The position numbers and the translations under genes were made by a program. From Schistosoma haematobium (taxonomy: Eukaryota > Platyhelminthes > Trematoda > Strigeidida > Schistosomatidae), in assembly GCF_000699445.3 (NCBI RefSeq), contig NC_067196.1, positions 43,367,806-43,431,805 on the forward strand: a DNA stretch of 64,000 nucleotides, read 5' to 3'. Positions within the stretch are counted from its first letter, which is position 1. Each line of letters begins with the position of its first letter. Below the pieces are notes generated by a model. The model saw nothing but the letters and a program-made list of their open reading frames with translations, had not been told where the DNA came from and searched no databases. Shown one piece after another: positions 11,901-24,401 of this stretch.

Positions 11901-14278
11901 CCTTTTATTTTTTTATATATAAATGCTCTTAACAAGTATATGTGTGACCAGATTGTTCGAAATGTATTGCGCTAATATATCACATAGTTCTGATAATCTT
12001 CGTCTTCTAATATCATTATCGAAATTTATCAAAGGGACTAATTGTTTTAAATTTTATATAGGAGTAGCCAAAAATTACTCTCGTTTAGTTACAATGCTTT
12101 TGTCAATTCTTAACATAAAACGTTGTTTGTCACAGAATATCTGGGTAAATGAATTGTGATATTTGCTTCTTTTCTCTCTATGTGTATATAAATATTTTAA
12201 TATAGTTGCATAGTTTTGGGGAAAAAATAGACAAAGCACTGCAATATCTGTGCAACATTCAACATGCCCATAGGTTGTGAAGTTTTTTTCAATTTCAGTT
12301 CACGTAATTATAAAAAATTTAAAATTGATGTAATGTAATTTTAGGCAGTTGTAAAAGAAGGTAATATCACCATCTGTTGTTCCTTCTAATGTTCAAATAG
12401 ACTAAAATAGTAGAGCGTAGTTAAAGATTCATGTCATCAAACCGTTTTGGCATTGTTATTAAGTACATATGGTATTGTTTTGTCTAAATAAAAACACTCA
12501 AACATTGAAATTGCTTGTGTCCAACACAAAAATATCGCTTAGAAAGTTAATATCACTAAACGGAAGTTTCAGTAACTAAATAAATAATACTAATATCCTT
12601 AATAATTTGTCAGAATGAGCTGAAACGTTTCGATAAATACGAAGAATGACTAGTAGTAAAGTATCCAGTCTGTATAACTTAGATCATTGATTCAAACTGA
12701 CAGACTGTATCAAAAAATATTGATTTACACAAAGACAGATTACCAAATTGTTTCTTGAAAATTAACTGCTTACTATTTAACCAATATTTTTGTTGATAAC
12801 ACCAAATGTATTAAAGACTTACATTTAATTATGAAAGAATCCTAGTTGTACAATTTTTCTCAATATCAGTACAGTAATATTGAATGTAAATTAGCATATA
12901 AAAAATTGAGGACCTATAAAATGTTTATTGAAGACAACAGACATATACTAAACGTGTAAAATTATATTCAGTCCATAGCTTATTGTTCATATGTACAGAC
13001 TTCTTTGACAAAATTATGTTAAGATTAGAAATCATAGAGTACGACGTTATTTCTTTTCCAGTGATTAGTTAATGTATTCAATTTCAATGAGAAATCGGTC
13101 TCAAGTGGTTACACCTCGAATTGAAGCACTTAGTAATAGTGGCTTGAATTATCAGAGATTTTATTGAAATTATAAACAGATCTTAACCAAAATGATTCTA
13201 TTCATAATGAAGGTTAGAAAAAAAAGAAAAAAAGAAAATAAACGTGGTAAACCATTAAACTCAACTGTTGTATTTTAAACAAGACGGTTCATTTAATTAT
13301 TTATGCTTTAATGATGAAAAGTTACTTGGTTCTCCATCATTGATCAGTTTACTCAATCTGATCTTGTAGAATCTAAAAAAAACTATTATACAACTAAATT
13401 GTTTTACAATAACTTCTCTTAAGGTTCTACAACTACATATATATCTAAATTCATAATTAGAAAATGACTTTACCCTTAACCTGGTCATTTATCAGATTAT
13501 TAATTTAGATATATATGTAGTTGTGGAGCCTGAAGAGAATTGATCAAAAAAGAATATTCTTCGTTCAAATATTAATCTTTTAATATGATGGGGATCTTTA
13601 AACGATCCAATTTTGTTACATGATAAACGATTAAGTTCTATCTAAATTTCAATTTTTTAACTACAATCTAACTGCAATTTAGTATGGTGCTTCTTTATTT
13701 AATAAAAACACAACTTTAAACAATCTAAAATGTTTGAAAAAATTGTTCATAAATAATAAAACAAACAATTAGAACAACATATATAAGCTAACAATCTTGT
13801 TTTCAACTAGATCCTCATCAGGTTTTACTCTAATATACAGTAATATTTATATGTATATACGAAATTATTAAACCAATCAAGACAGTTTATGAGGCAATGA
13901 TAACAGTGGAATAAATTACATAAATACACATATTAGGTGAAAAGTATGAATTGGTAGTGCGATGACTGGTGTATAAGTTGTGATAAAAATAATAAAGGCT
14001 TGTTACATAATGTCACATAATGGGATATAGGTCAGTGATTCAAAAAAATATAGACACTGAAATAACATTGATAAAAATTACAAGATTACGTAATTGGACC
14101 GTGAAACGTATATTTGAGAGAAAAAACAAAATGAAAGAAGGGGGTGAAGAAAAACGAACGAAGAGAGAGTATGGAAAATAATAAATTAAATCATTTATTA
14201 AGGCCAAAGGAGAGATAAGGGTGTTACAATTGGAAATTACGATTTAAAACAATATGACATTGAAACATTGACTGTTTA
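11901..14278. other. AT-rich intergenic stretch
   Basis: No exon, RNA gene or mobile element is recognisable. The 11923-12159 open frame has no domain and probably lies in the 3' flank of the Penelope-like element. The only structured piece is the inverted repeat at 13415-13538, listed separately. Confidence 0.5.
13415..13538. repeat. Imperfect inverted repeat with 35-bp arms
   Basis: The segment at 13416-13450 and its reverse complement at 13503-13537 match with about four mismatches; both contain the ACTACATATATATCTAAAT core. The spacer is about 52 bp. The transcript would form a long hairpin. It does not match the SINE families in the window; a decayed MITE is possible. Confidence 0.6.
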
Positions 14279-14711
14279 ACATGACCGATAGCATTCGATC
14301 TGCACAGATAAGGACTAGACACGCATGACATTGATCGCCACCCAGTGACCAATCAATTGTGATTACATCTCAGTCCTACAGGAGGTCGGTCGCGGCTCGG
14401 ATCGCTCAGTGGCAACGTCTCTGACTGTGAAGCTGGGTGACACGAGATCGAATTTGCCAGGGAGCACCAGTTCCCTCAAGATTACAGGTACACCTTGCTG
14501 ACGAGTGCCAAGTAGCACGAAACCCGGGTCCAGGGTTTCCTGTTGACTACCTCCAACCACCATCTAAATCTCAATATATAGTGCCCGCAGTGTCGAGTCA
14601 CCTAGACTGGTGGCCACATTGCAACATGATCGATAGCATTCGATTTGCACTAATAAGGACTAGATACGCATGACATTGATCGCCACCCAGTGATCAATCA
14701 ATTTTGATTAC
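14279..14711 (+). repeat. Distinct hammerhead SINE, 345-bp period, about 1.25 units
   Basis: An 88-bp segment at 14279-14366 is repeated at 14624-14711 with about seven differences, so the insertion is one 345-bp unit plus an 88-bp partial unit. The intervening unit has a tRNA-like head (CGGATCGCTCAGTGGCAACG, then a B-box-like GAGATCGAATTT), the motif GGGAGCACCAGTTCC, and an apparently intact hammerhead ribozyme. It shares the head-then-ribozyme plan of the other SINEs but little sequence. Partial tandem structure is what retrozyme-like circular templates produce. Confidence 0.8.
14484..14543 (+). ncRNA. Type I hammerhead ribozyme with intact core
   Basis: Core strands are CTGACGA (14498-14504; position 7 is variable in the family) and GAAA (14519-14522). 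Stem II is GTGC/GCAC. Stem III is ACCC/GGGT, directly palindromic with essentially no loop, as in minimal hammerheads that may work better as dimers. Predicted cleavage is after C14530. Inner stem I is CCTTG/CAGGG with one G-U pair. An outer stem I, ACAGG/CCTGT, is separated by small internal loops (TACA opposite TTT), the layout associated with stabilising tertiary contacts. Activity is inferred, not shown. Confidence 0.75.
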
Positions 14712-16761
14712 TGTTTAACATTAAAATCAAAATGATCATAATGTGAAAAAGGAATCAATAAGCGGTCATTTCTGATAAGAATTTCAACTCAACTACATTT
14801 CCATTAATAATTCATATCAACTGTGAATCACTTTCATTTTATGCCATTTTTGTCATTTTTTGTTTATTTACTTATTCATATTTTTTGACAATGTCAATGA
14901 CAAAACAAAATCATAAATTGCTAATTATACTTTACATTTGTATTCATCCAAGTGATGTTTAGGCAATTTCAAAGTGAAATGAATTGAAGAGGTATATATA
15001 TATATATGTATAGGGATGGAACAATGCACCGAGAACCAGTGTCTAAAAATTTGATATTTTAAAATATTCTGTCTCAATTGATCTATTGATGATAAATGTC
15101 ATAGAGTTAAATGTACAGAAAGAAATCTGATCATAATAGATTATTTTTATCGAATTTTAGATTCAGTTGACGTTGTTTACTTGTGTCTTTCCATTGTTGT
15201 TTAGGATTGTACTTGATCAGTCTCTTGTTGTCATATGTGTATCGTGTACGAACTGCCTCGATATTACTTTAAGTCACAAGTTTTATAAGCAAAGATGGAT
15301 GGTGACTATCAATGAAATCTATCTTTGCTTAAACAAACGAATTTTATTATTTGTTTTAAAAAAAAAGTGTTCATGAATTTAGTTTTAGTCATTGCATTAC
15401 AATGATATCCCAATAATTCACTGTATTTTGTATAATTCTAATTGATACTTGAGATTGAATGAAATTCAGTCATCTAATTAGCTGCAATTATTGCATAGTC
15501 ATATGATGTTATATTAATAAACTGGATTTAAATGGACTTTTATTCAGATTATGTAAATAGTGGATTTCATTCTGCTGAGGTGCGGTTATATGAATAACAG
15601 TAATTATAAAGAACTTTATTATAAATTACTATAATTATGCCATGAGTTTTAAATGAGAATGTTTACAACTCTAGCTGTAAACCGTGTTCGCACGATCAAA
15701 CTGATTATTTGAATGTGTGAAAGAAGGAGTAAAAGAATTATTCTTAATATGCGACAACATACAGAGTTCTGATCTGATGATGTGAATATGTATTGGAATC
15801 ATTGGGAAGTAACCAAACAATAAGCTCAATCACTAATTGACATTATTTATAAATAGTACTTTCTCATCTACAACTATTTAATGCATGATTATTTTTAACT
15901 TTTTTAATTCTTAGCTGATTCAGTAAAGTTCTTTTGAAAGCTGTTTGTTTAATTATTTGGGGACTTAACAAAATAAGTATTACCTTCAAGGATAATTTAG
16001 TCAAAAAATAATATGTAAAGGTTGTCTCTGAATTATAATTAGAAGCACAAATGTGTGACTATGAATATCAATGTCTAATTACTGTGAAGCAAAGTATAAC
16101 ATCTATCATCTTTTATAAAAAAAAGGTACATTTAGCTTAAAGCACTTCCATTTTTCACCAAGTGATAAATGCAGAAGTCGACAGAGGTGAATTAAAACAA
16201 CAATCTCATTTATCAAGAAATTAGATTACTATCCTACTCACCAAGTTCCTATACACTCAGAGTATCATGACTATTTAATACACGTAACAGTTTGTACCTT
16301 TACTTATTTTCTTCATAATACAGTTACTTATTAGCTTGATAGAGCTTCTTTAACGACGTTCTTCATCCATTTAGTCACATTTTTTTAAGCAAACAGCTTA
16401 ATAACTACTGAGAGTAGCGCTCATTAATACAATCTATTCAAACTTGTCAAGTGATAATGATCTCTCAAAAGACGTCTTTATGAAAAGCAGGCTTCATTCA
16501 CTAAGATGCATGTGTGTAAGGTAATGTTGACCGTAAATATTCGTCGTAAAACTGTTATAACGACAATCATGGATTGACTATAAGTTTTAAGTTGGTGAAA
16601 CAAATGAAAACTAAACAGCAAAATAGAGTTACAGAATGTTATTACTACTTGTTGTGACCCTCGAACTGATTTTATAGCATTTATCTCTAAGAAAATACTT
16701 ATATTTTTATGAAACGCTTTTGTGTACACTAGTTTCACCGAAATTCACAATTATTTTTTTG
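14712..16761. other. AT-rich intergenic stretch
   Basis: Nothing coding was recognised. A TATATA run lies near 14993-15010 and a Sm-alpha-like fragment at 15165-15320 is listed separately. The 15167-15376 and 16478-16738 open frames carry no recognisable domain. Confidence 0.5.
15165..15320 (-). repeat. Sm-alpha-like SINE fragment
   Basis: Positions 15170-15310 resemble the Sm-alpha-like copy at 38755-38885: both run from a TTATTTAGGAC/TTGTTTAGGAT-type stretch through TATATGTGTA and CACAAG..TTATAAGCAAA to a GATGG/GATAG..TGGCTA-type end. The copy stops before the hammerhead segment, so it is a partial copy. Orientation is inferred from the fuller relative. Confidence 0.55.
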
Positions 16762-16880
16762 ACTGAGATCATGAACCGATTGATGTTAGACCACCGTTGG
16801 AAACCTGTAAGCACTGGGAGGCCGTTTCGTCCTATTGTGAGACTTCTCAGCCGTGCAAATCCACGACTCCAATTCATAAT
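16762..16880 (-). repeat. SINE fragment, subfamily B, minus strand
   Basis: This fragment runs from the tail (ATCATGAACCGATTGATGTT) through the hammerhead segment to the start of the tRNA-like head, then breaks off near 16880. On the minus strand the core reads CTGAGAA, so the conserved G8 is lost, and the cleavage triplet is altered. It shares the subfamily B tail with the copy at 10338. Confidence 0.75.
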
Positions 16881-17427
16881 TATTCTCAAATTTCTCAGTT
16901 AATCATAACGAAATAATTTATCTTACTAGCTGTAATATCCCCAATAACTTTTCCTTAAAGTATATCTTCTTATGATATGTTCAAGGTGTTTCGAAACCAT
17001 GCTTTATATTTAATGACAAATATCAATGAAGTAAATCACCAGTGCTAATGTTATTCAAGGAAGTTAATGATAGTTGAATATTTATATTACGTGGTTTTCA
17101 TATACGTTTACTCATTAAAAATGCAATATCTAATAATGTACACAAAGATGCAAAAGATCATATATATATATATATATATATATCAGTCATGTTGACATTC
17201 ACATTTTATCCTCCACACTCAAGTAATAAATGCATTAGCTAATATATAGATTGACCATCAATCTTACAGGAATTTCTTTAGTCAATCATATCTTTAAATA
17301 ACTAATAATTTCATCAAGTATTCTGATAAGAAAATTATCTTAGTTTCAAATTACAAGTAACATGATAATGTAATTAAAATCTTGTTACATTGAAATAACT
17401 CTATGTCTGATCAATGTTTCAAATGTG

Positions 17428-17458
17428 AATTAAACCGGTGAATTGAACCGGTTTAATT
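17428..17458. repeat. Short perfect inverted repeat, 12-bp arms
   Basis: AATTAAACCGGT (17428-17439) is the reverse complement of ACCGGTTTAATT (17447-17458), with a 7-nt spacer. No terminator or gene context explains it. Confidence 0.6.
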
Positions 17459-17661
17459 AAACTTTAATTTTGATGATTTTCTCACAATTCACTTTTGTTT
17501 TTGTTGTTGTATAAGTTATCTCATTATGAAATTTAATTAATTAAATTAAACCATATAAAATGTAAACAAAACAAATATTAACTTTCATTTGTAAATTAAC
17601 TACATATATATTATTGAAATTAATTTTATTTAGAAATACATCAATAACTAAATGATTAGTA

Positions 17662-17960
17662 TCAGAGGGGGTTTCTGTGGGTATTATAGTAGTTTCAATA
17701 GTTAAGATCATGAGTCAATTAAATCTAGACCACCATGGAAAACCTGGAAGCATTGGACGGCCGTTTCGTCATATTGTGGGACTCCTCAGCAGTGCGCATC
17801 CACAATCCCGCCTGGAGAGATTCAAACCCAGGACCTATCAGTTTAGCGCGCGAACGCTTAACCACTATACCACTTAGACGGCAGGCATTGAACGATGTTA
17901 ATGTCTAACTTCAACTAATCCTCGAAATTAAGCCACGGTTAACCATTGTCTTCAGTGAAA
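17662..17960 (-). repeat. tRNA-headed hammerhead SINE, minus strand
   Basis: On the minus strand the order is leader, tRNA-like head (GTTAAGCGTTCGCGCGC, then GGGTTTGAATCTC), hammerhead segment, and tail complementary to ATGAGTCAATTAAATCTAG. It is nearly complete and keeps the best preserved ribozyme core of this family in the window (listed separately). Confidence 0.8.
17751..17796 (-). ncRNA. Hammerhead motif of the common SINE, core intact
   Basis: Read on the minus strand, core strands are CTGAGGA (position 7 = G, allowed by the family consensus) and GAAA. Stem III is ACGG/CCGT, followed by the cleavage C. Stem II has GTC/GAC with a mismatch above it. Stem I pairs GCACTG with CAATGC, one mismatch. 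All invariant core residues are present; stem defects may reduce activity. Confidence 0.6.
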
Positions 17961-19680
17961 TTGTTTATCTTGTGATGACTAGAAAGGTCTACAGGTCAAT
18001 CGGAATCATGAGAATACTAATCGGAAAAAAATAACATAGGATGAGGAAAATAATGACGTACTTACAAGTCAGATCAAACATCTTCTTGAAGATGAATGTA
18101 CAAATTAATGTATACAATGAATAAATGAATAAATGTGATAAGTACTAATTAGATTCTTTATGTGTTTACATGAACAGTAATAATGAAAAAAGACACGTGA
18201 ATAACAATAATGTGGAAATAAGATAATTATGGCTAAATAAAATACATAAGAGAATAAAAATAGGTCGTATTATAATGAAGATGACCACTGAAATTTTGGT
18301 CCTGTGGTTGGCTTATATGAAATAAATGGCTGTTTATAGTTTTTCTTAACACTAAAAGCTCCATTATTAAATCGATTAATTTTTTGATTTTTTTGTTCGA
18401 AGGTCTCTGAATCTGACATATTTTGGTACATAATTACTAACGGGACAGATTACTGTAAGAGATTGGTTTAGACTGTCAATATTACCTGTCTGAACTAAAT
18501 AGACTAGGATAGAAGTGTTGATCATAACAATAATTTTTTGATGTTGATTGTTCGTCTAATTGGTTTGTGATCTCAGTATTAGCATTTTGCTGGGTGTGTC
18601 AACTCCAAATGACAGACCCAGAGACAATAATTTTCCACTGTTTGTACTTCCTTCTGTCTTATTTTCTCGATTTATTGTTCGTTCACAAGCTTCCACTAGT
18701 ATCGGTTTTCCATCAGAGTGTTAGATAAAGCAGTTTCAAAGTTCGTTTTTTAATGAGTGATTTTCTAGGGTTTTGTGTAGTTGGATAGGTTTTTCCACTG
18801 CCGATTTTTTTTGTGTAGCGCGATCCATAAATAGTATTTTATGCTCATATGTTAGCCGAATATCATTCGGATCAATTTGTGAGGTTTATGTATGATATTT
18901 AAATGCCAATTTTTTCATATTTTTCGATATACTCACCAAGGTTTTAGGATAATGACGTTTTATAGTTCAAATACAAAGAGTTATTGAGCCATTGATTAAG
19001 TTTGTGGAGGCAACCAGTAACAGTTTACATATCTTAACATCCTCTAAGTAATTAAGAAATATAACATTTTATGAATGCATTAGTAAGTTGACTCAATAAA
19101 ATTAGGCTACAGAAGTGAAAAAATGTCTCACAAGAAAAGTTTCCATTTGGTGTTGTATTTCTGATGACTCTTTTAGTTGAAAACTATAGTTATGGTAATA
19201 AATAGATTATTAATGAGGTCGAAGTTAATTGGTATTTGCGATGGCTACAAGTAATACGTGTCTCTTCCAGAAGCATACTTATTAATGATTGTAGATCAAA
19301 AGTAATACACAGTTCATGAATAACCGCTTATCGTCATTTCTGTGATTTGCATTTAAATGTTGTGAAGGAAATGTTTAGCCTTTAAATAAGGATTTAATAT
19401 CAAACTGTTTAATATTCAAGTGGTATCACTGCGTCATAACGATCTAAAACTTTCCGCAGTTGTGTATCTTAACAACTAAAAACAGTAGATAATAATGTAC
19501 TTTTATACAGATATACACACGTTAAACATATCTCATGATAACATAAGTCTGGACCTATTTATCAACTATAATTGGAATCTATCTCAAAGCGGTACTACTC
19601 AATACAAATGTTTTTCAATCAAACACGTGATGTAACGTAGCAAAAAATTCGCTTAATTATTTCATTAATAATCATTTAGT
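17961..19680. other. AT-rich intergenic stretch
   Basis: No coding exon or repeat family was recognised between two SINE copies. Confidence 0.5.
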
Positions 19681-20066
19681 TCCAATGGTTGAAATCATGA
19701 GTCAATTGAAGCTAGATCACCATGGAAAACCTCAAAACACTGGATGGCTGTTTTGTTCTAATGTCGAACTCTTCATCAGTGTGCATCCGCGATCTAACCT
19801 CGCGTAATTCAAACCCAGGACCTATTGGTCCCACGCGCGAAATCTTAACATCTAGACCACTGAGCCGGTTGGCATCGAATGGTGTTAATTTCTTATTTCA
19901 ACTAATCCACGAAATTGAGCGACACATTCACTATTGTCTTCGGTGAGTTGTTATCTCATAACAGAATCGGTTGAACTACACGTGTTACTGCTTCACACTA
20001 GAACTTCAGAAAATACTTCTTTAAGTCAGTTACTATTGAGCATATGTTGATTATCATCAGAAGGGG
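19681..20066 (-). repeat. SINE copy, left half of an inverted pair
   Basis: This is a near full-length minus-strand copy from tail (ATCATGAGTCAATTGAAGC) to leader, ending in ATCAGAAGGGG, which is the sequence that begins the tail side of other copies. It shares unusual variants with the adjacent plus copy, for example AAAACCTCAAAACACTGGAT and CCTCGCGTAATTC, so the two derive from a single copy. The hammerhead core is destroyed. Confidence 0.8.
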
Positions 20067-20370
20067 ATAGTAAACCACTAGAGACAATGGTGAACGATAG
20101 CACAATTTCGTGGATTGGTTGAAGTTAAACATTAACACCGTTCGATGCCGACCGGCTCAATGGTCTAAATGTTAAGCTTTCGCGCGTGGGACCAATAGGT
20201 CCTGGGTTTGAATTACGCGAGGTTAGATCGCGGATGCACACTGATGAAGAGTTCGACATTAGAACAAAACAGCCATCCAGTGTTTTGAGGTTTTCCATGG
20301 TGATCTAGCTTCAATTGACTCATGAATTCAACTATTAAATTACTATTAATATCCACAAAACTCCTCTCTG
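20067..20370 (+). repeat. SINE copy, right half of an inverted pair
   Basis: This plus-strand copy abuts the preceding minus copy with the heads facing inward. It carries the same private variants (GAATTACGCGAGG, CAGTGTTTTGAGGTTTTCC) and the same damaged hammerhead (CTG of the core deleted; GAAA strand changed to AAAA). It ends in the usual tail near AACTCCTCTCTGATTATA. Confidence 0.8.
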
Positions 20371-20953
20371 ATTATAATTTCATTTCATTTAACTAACAGT
20401 TCCAAATTCACATAGTTTAATTTCGAAAACTATTTTTGTCTTAAATGTGAACATATTTTTAGATCATTAATTTTGTAATATATTTGTAATATATTCAATT
20501 GATTCTATTCTGTTATTTATAAATGACAATCAAACAATACTTTTTGATGGAGTTTGTTCTCTGAGCTGACTGGCTTAATTAAGAAACTTTCATTTTCTTT
20601 CTGAAAAATATCATCAACGAAAACTTTGGATAGAATTTTCTTTTCATCATTTTTCTTATATAACTTTCAAAAAACGTGATGATTGCAATTTTTGTAAGCA
20701 TTGAAACTGTTCCCTAATATGAAATCTAATACTTTCAACGTATAACATTGATGTATTCAATGAAGATTTCGTTAATTGCCTAGCATATTTCAAATTTTAT
20801 AAATGTATGACAATAAGGTGTAAAGTCGATTTATAAGAATTCAATTATTTCTTCAAATATATCTTGCCGCTTTTAATCATCTACTGGGATATTCAAGTGA
20901 TTTGATTATCTAATCATTTGTTTGTTCTGTTTAGCTGAACATAAAATAATTAT

Positions 20954-20995
<42 letters not shown>

Positions 20996-22954
20996 AAGTT
21001 ATTCTTTTTTACTTTGTAACCAAGTTTAAATTCAATTTGATTATGTAGAATTCTTGAAATTGAAAGAGTTTTCTTTTTTTTCCACAAAAGAACATAAATC
21101 TTGAACAACGTGGATGTTAAGAATGACTAGGTTTTGCTTGGGTTCATAAGAGATTTTCTTAATTTTATTTTTCCATTCAATAAATCCATGTTAATGACAA
21201 CAACAAAAAAAAGATGTATATTAGTTGTTACATTCAACAATAAATAGTTTCATCAATATTTATTGGTTTATTCTATAATGTAACGAATATTTTATTCTGA
21301 TAGTAAACTAGACGCCTGTTTTTTGAATTTCCGATTTGGAAACTGGTTAACTTTATGAGAAATATTATTTTATAAACTAGATGAATTGATTAGTTCATTT
21401 CACAGTATATAATAATAAGTAATCTGTTGTTTGACTGCCTCCAGTACCAGATTTGGCTTGAATAAAAATGTAATACTACTTCGAATTATGAATACGTTAA
21501 ATTAAGAACACCAATGAATGAATATCATACTACACTTCTTTTCCTTTATTAATTATAACTAAACATCAATGTATATAATTAAACAAAATAGATACCTAAT
21601 TTTGAAATTTGTACAATAGTTTTATAAGTGATATCAGTTCGGATTGATATAGCTATCCCAGTAAATAGTAAATGTCTATTCATTACCAGTTTATAGATGA
21701 ATTTTTAAAAACTGTTTACAGAAGCTAAGACCGAATGGAATCAACCATGTATGATATGTAAATACGAACTGACTATTGAAATTGTATGAAACTTCTACTC
21801 TCTTGTATATTAATTGAATTTAAAAATATAGACTATTAAGTCATGATTTACTGGTCAAACAGCATCTAGCTCTTAACTGGACTTTAAATTCGTAGATTTG
21901 ATTCGTTTTTTGACTATGGATGCACATCTCTGATGAGTGACACAATGAAACCGAGAAGCTTTAAAGTCATTTTTACTGCTCTTTGATTCTTTGATTTCTG
22001 TTTGTGATGGGGTTACTTCAAAGCATAAAAAATTCTCTACAAAAATAATCAAAGTTGATTAAATATTACTCTCCATATTTTTTCTTTTCATATATTGATT
22101 ACGTCGATTACATTCATTCACTTAACAATTCACACTTATGACGAATTCCACTTAACACTTCTTCAACAGAAAGTATTAAACATTTCAATTAGCTCTTGGA
22201 ACAGACTAACTTTAAGTATTTTATCATGCACCAATTCATCTTTTCACTTAGCAAAACAGAAAGGATTAAGAAAACCTAAATAAAAGAGAACTGAAACTCA
22301 CTACACTGTATAATTAATGTTACTGTTATTCAATAAGTAACTTACAATCTTGATAGCTTAGAAAATATCACAAATTTCCTAATTGAAATTGAATAACTCA
22401 CAAGTTGGATTACCATGTTCACCTGCTTATTTTACTCTAAATACATACATCAAAATATTATATATGATACACTTTAACTTATTCTCGTTAAAAGTGAAAA
22501 ACTGAACATAAATGTTAATTGATTACTAGTAGTTTATTAAAAGTTGGGGTAATATACGTATTATTTGTAAGGTTTTATATTATTTCGTTGTATTATTATC
22601 AATATCGTATTTGATTAGTTTCTATTGGCACATACGCATCCTGAGAGAATGACTTGATAACGGTTAAACGCATTAGTGAGTGTATGACCTCAGTAGCTTG
22701 GCGTCAGCGTTAAAAAGCAGTAGGAACATCATTTGAATTTGAGTGAGAATATCCATACTTTGATGCAAGTGTACTAAACTCACGAGTCTTGAGTAAAACA
22801 AAACTCAGGTCAAGGACTCCACTATTAGCTACAACTGAACAGAATATGCTATTAAATAGTGATTAGTGTATGCAGCTTCTAATATCCTTTGGCTCAAACT
22901 CTTTATATAGATTGCTATTTAACTCTGAATTCAAATCTTACCATTTTTGATTGA
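20371..22954. other. AT-rich intergenic stretch
   Basis: No gene is recognisable. There is a TA microsatellite at about 20957-20992. Near 22655-22735 a tRNA-like shred (CCTCAGTAGCTTGGCGTCAG) may be the remains of another SINE. Confidence 0.45.
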
Positions 22955-23285
22955 GATCATGAATCGATCAGTGTTAGACCACCATTAAAAACCTGGAAGC
23001 ACTGGACGACCATCTCCTCCTAGTGTGGGACTCCTCAATAGTGCTCATCCACGAACTCGCATGCGAACGCCTAACCTCTAGACCACTGAGCCGGTCGGCA
23101 TCCAATGGCGTTAATGTCTAACTACAAACAATCAACGAAGTTGTGCGACAATCTTCTATTGTCTGAGGTAGGAATCTGTCTTCACTTGACACAGATAAGC
23201 TCCACTGGTCATTGTTTTGCACTGCAACTTCGAAAATCACCCCACAAAGCTTGTTACAAGTAGGCATATGGTACTATTCGTTTAG
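22955..23285 (-). repeat. tRNA-headed SINE, minus strand, diverged
   Basis: Tail (ATCATGAATCGATCAGTGTT), hammerhead remnant, head and leader follow in minus orientation. A block of the head between the ribozyme and GCGAACGCC is deleted. The core reads CTATTGAGGA on the minus strand, so it is inactive. The tail is closer to subfamily B. Confidence 0.75.
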
Positions 23286-24162
23286 TATTCTCACATACTA
23301 AACATATACTTACTACTCACAATGTCTTTAGTAATTGTGAAAAATCAATTAAAGATCAAACTAGTAACGATATAGATATAAATAGATAAGAGGATAATTT
23401 TTGTCACGAGTTAGAATTTTTTGATTCACAGTTAGAGACGACAGTGCTGGACAGTTTGAAACTGTTTATACTAAAGTGAAACAGATGTTCAATATTTTCT
23501 GATTTGTATTAATTATTCAATTGACTATAAGTTATAATGAGAAATGTCGTTAAGCCTTAAAATAATATTCCCATACAATGTGAATAGTTCTCTTGTTTTC
23601 AGAGTTTGAGATATTTCCGTATAAAATACCAAATCACTGATCTTAAAATCTATAAAAATCTAATGCAAAGTTTTATTGGACTTTTAAAATAACAAAATAG
23701 GACAAGTTACTTTGATTTGAGTAGAAACTGTGACTAGTAACAAATCTACATTACGGTTTATATAATTATGTAATGATAAGATATTCAAGCAAATATCACC
23801 TTAGGTGCATGATAACGATATAATAAATTTAAAATGTTGATTTTAAAGATTTCCATTCTGAAAATTAAATTGTTAGACTTAGGCAAATAAAAGCTTTGTA
23901 ACTAACTTTCTTTCATGAGTTATTTTGATAAGTGTCCATAGGTACGACGAGATTGATAAAAATAAATCCAATTTCTGGAACTATTATCTAACTATGGAAC
24001 GTCTTTTTCAGTACACATCTTATAATAGTTCATCTTATTTATTTCAAACTATAAATGTGAACAATTGGATTCAAGTTGAATTAAACTGTATTCTATGGTA
24101 AAAACTATGCATTGAACTTTTAAATTTAACAGTACATTTTAAGTGAAATATCAAAAACAGTA
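23286..24162. other. AT-rich intergenic stretch
   Basis: Nothing coding or repetitive is recognised. Confidence 0.45.
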
Positions 24163-24262
24163 CTTCCAGGTTTTTCTTGGTGGTCTAGCTTCAATTAACT
24201 CATGATCTCAACTATTGAAATTACTACAATCTCTACAAAGCCCCTTCTGATACTCAGATTAT
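24163..24262 (+). repeat. SINE 3' fragment, plus strand
   Basis: Only the last part of a plus-strand copy is present, from ACTTCCAGGTTTTTC through ATGATCTCAACTATTG to CCCCTTCTGATACTCAG. The 5' truncation point lies just after the hammerhead. It sits 140 bp before a minus-strand copy, forming an inverted pair with tails facing each other. Confidence 0.7.
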
Positions 24263-24401
24263 AGTTTACTAAAATTTATAAAATCTTTTTTTTGGTATTT
24301 CATTTTATTTTCTAGAATACAAAACAAAATTAATTTTGTTTTTTCAAATGATAACAGATACACACATCTTTATACACATTTCACTAAACAAAAAAAATTT
24401 A

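Noticed and set aside
11923..12159. 78-codon open frame after the Penelope-like element
   Set aside because: Low-complexity, hydrophobic composition without motif; more likely 3' flank of the element.
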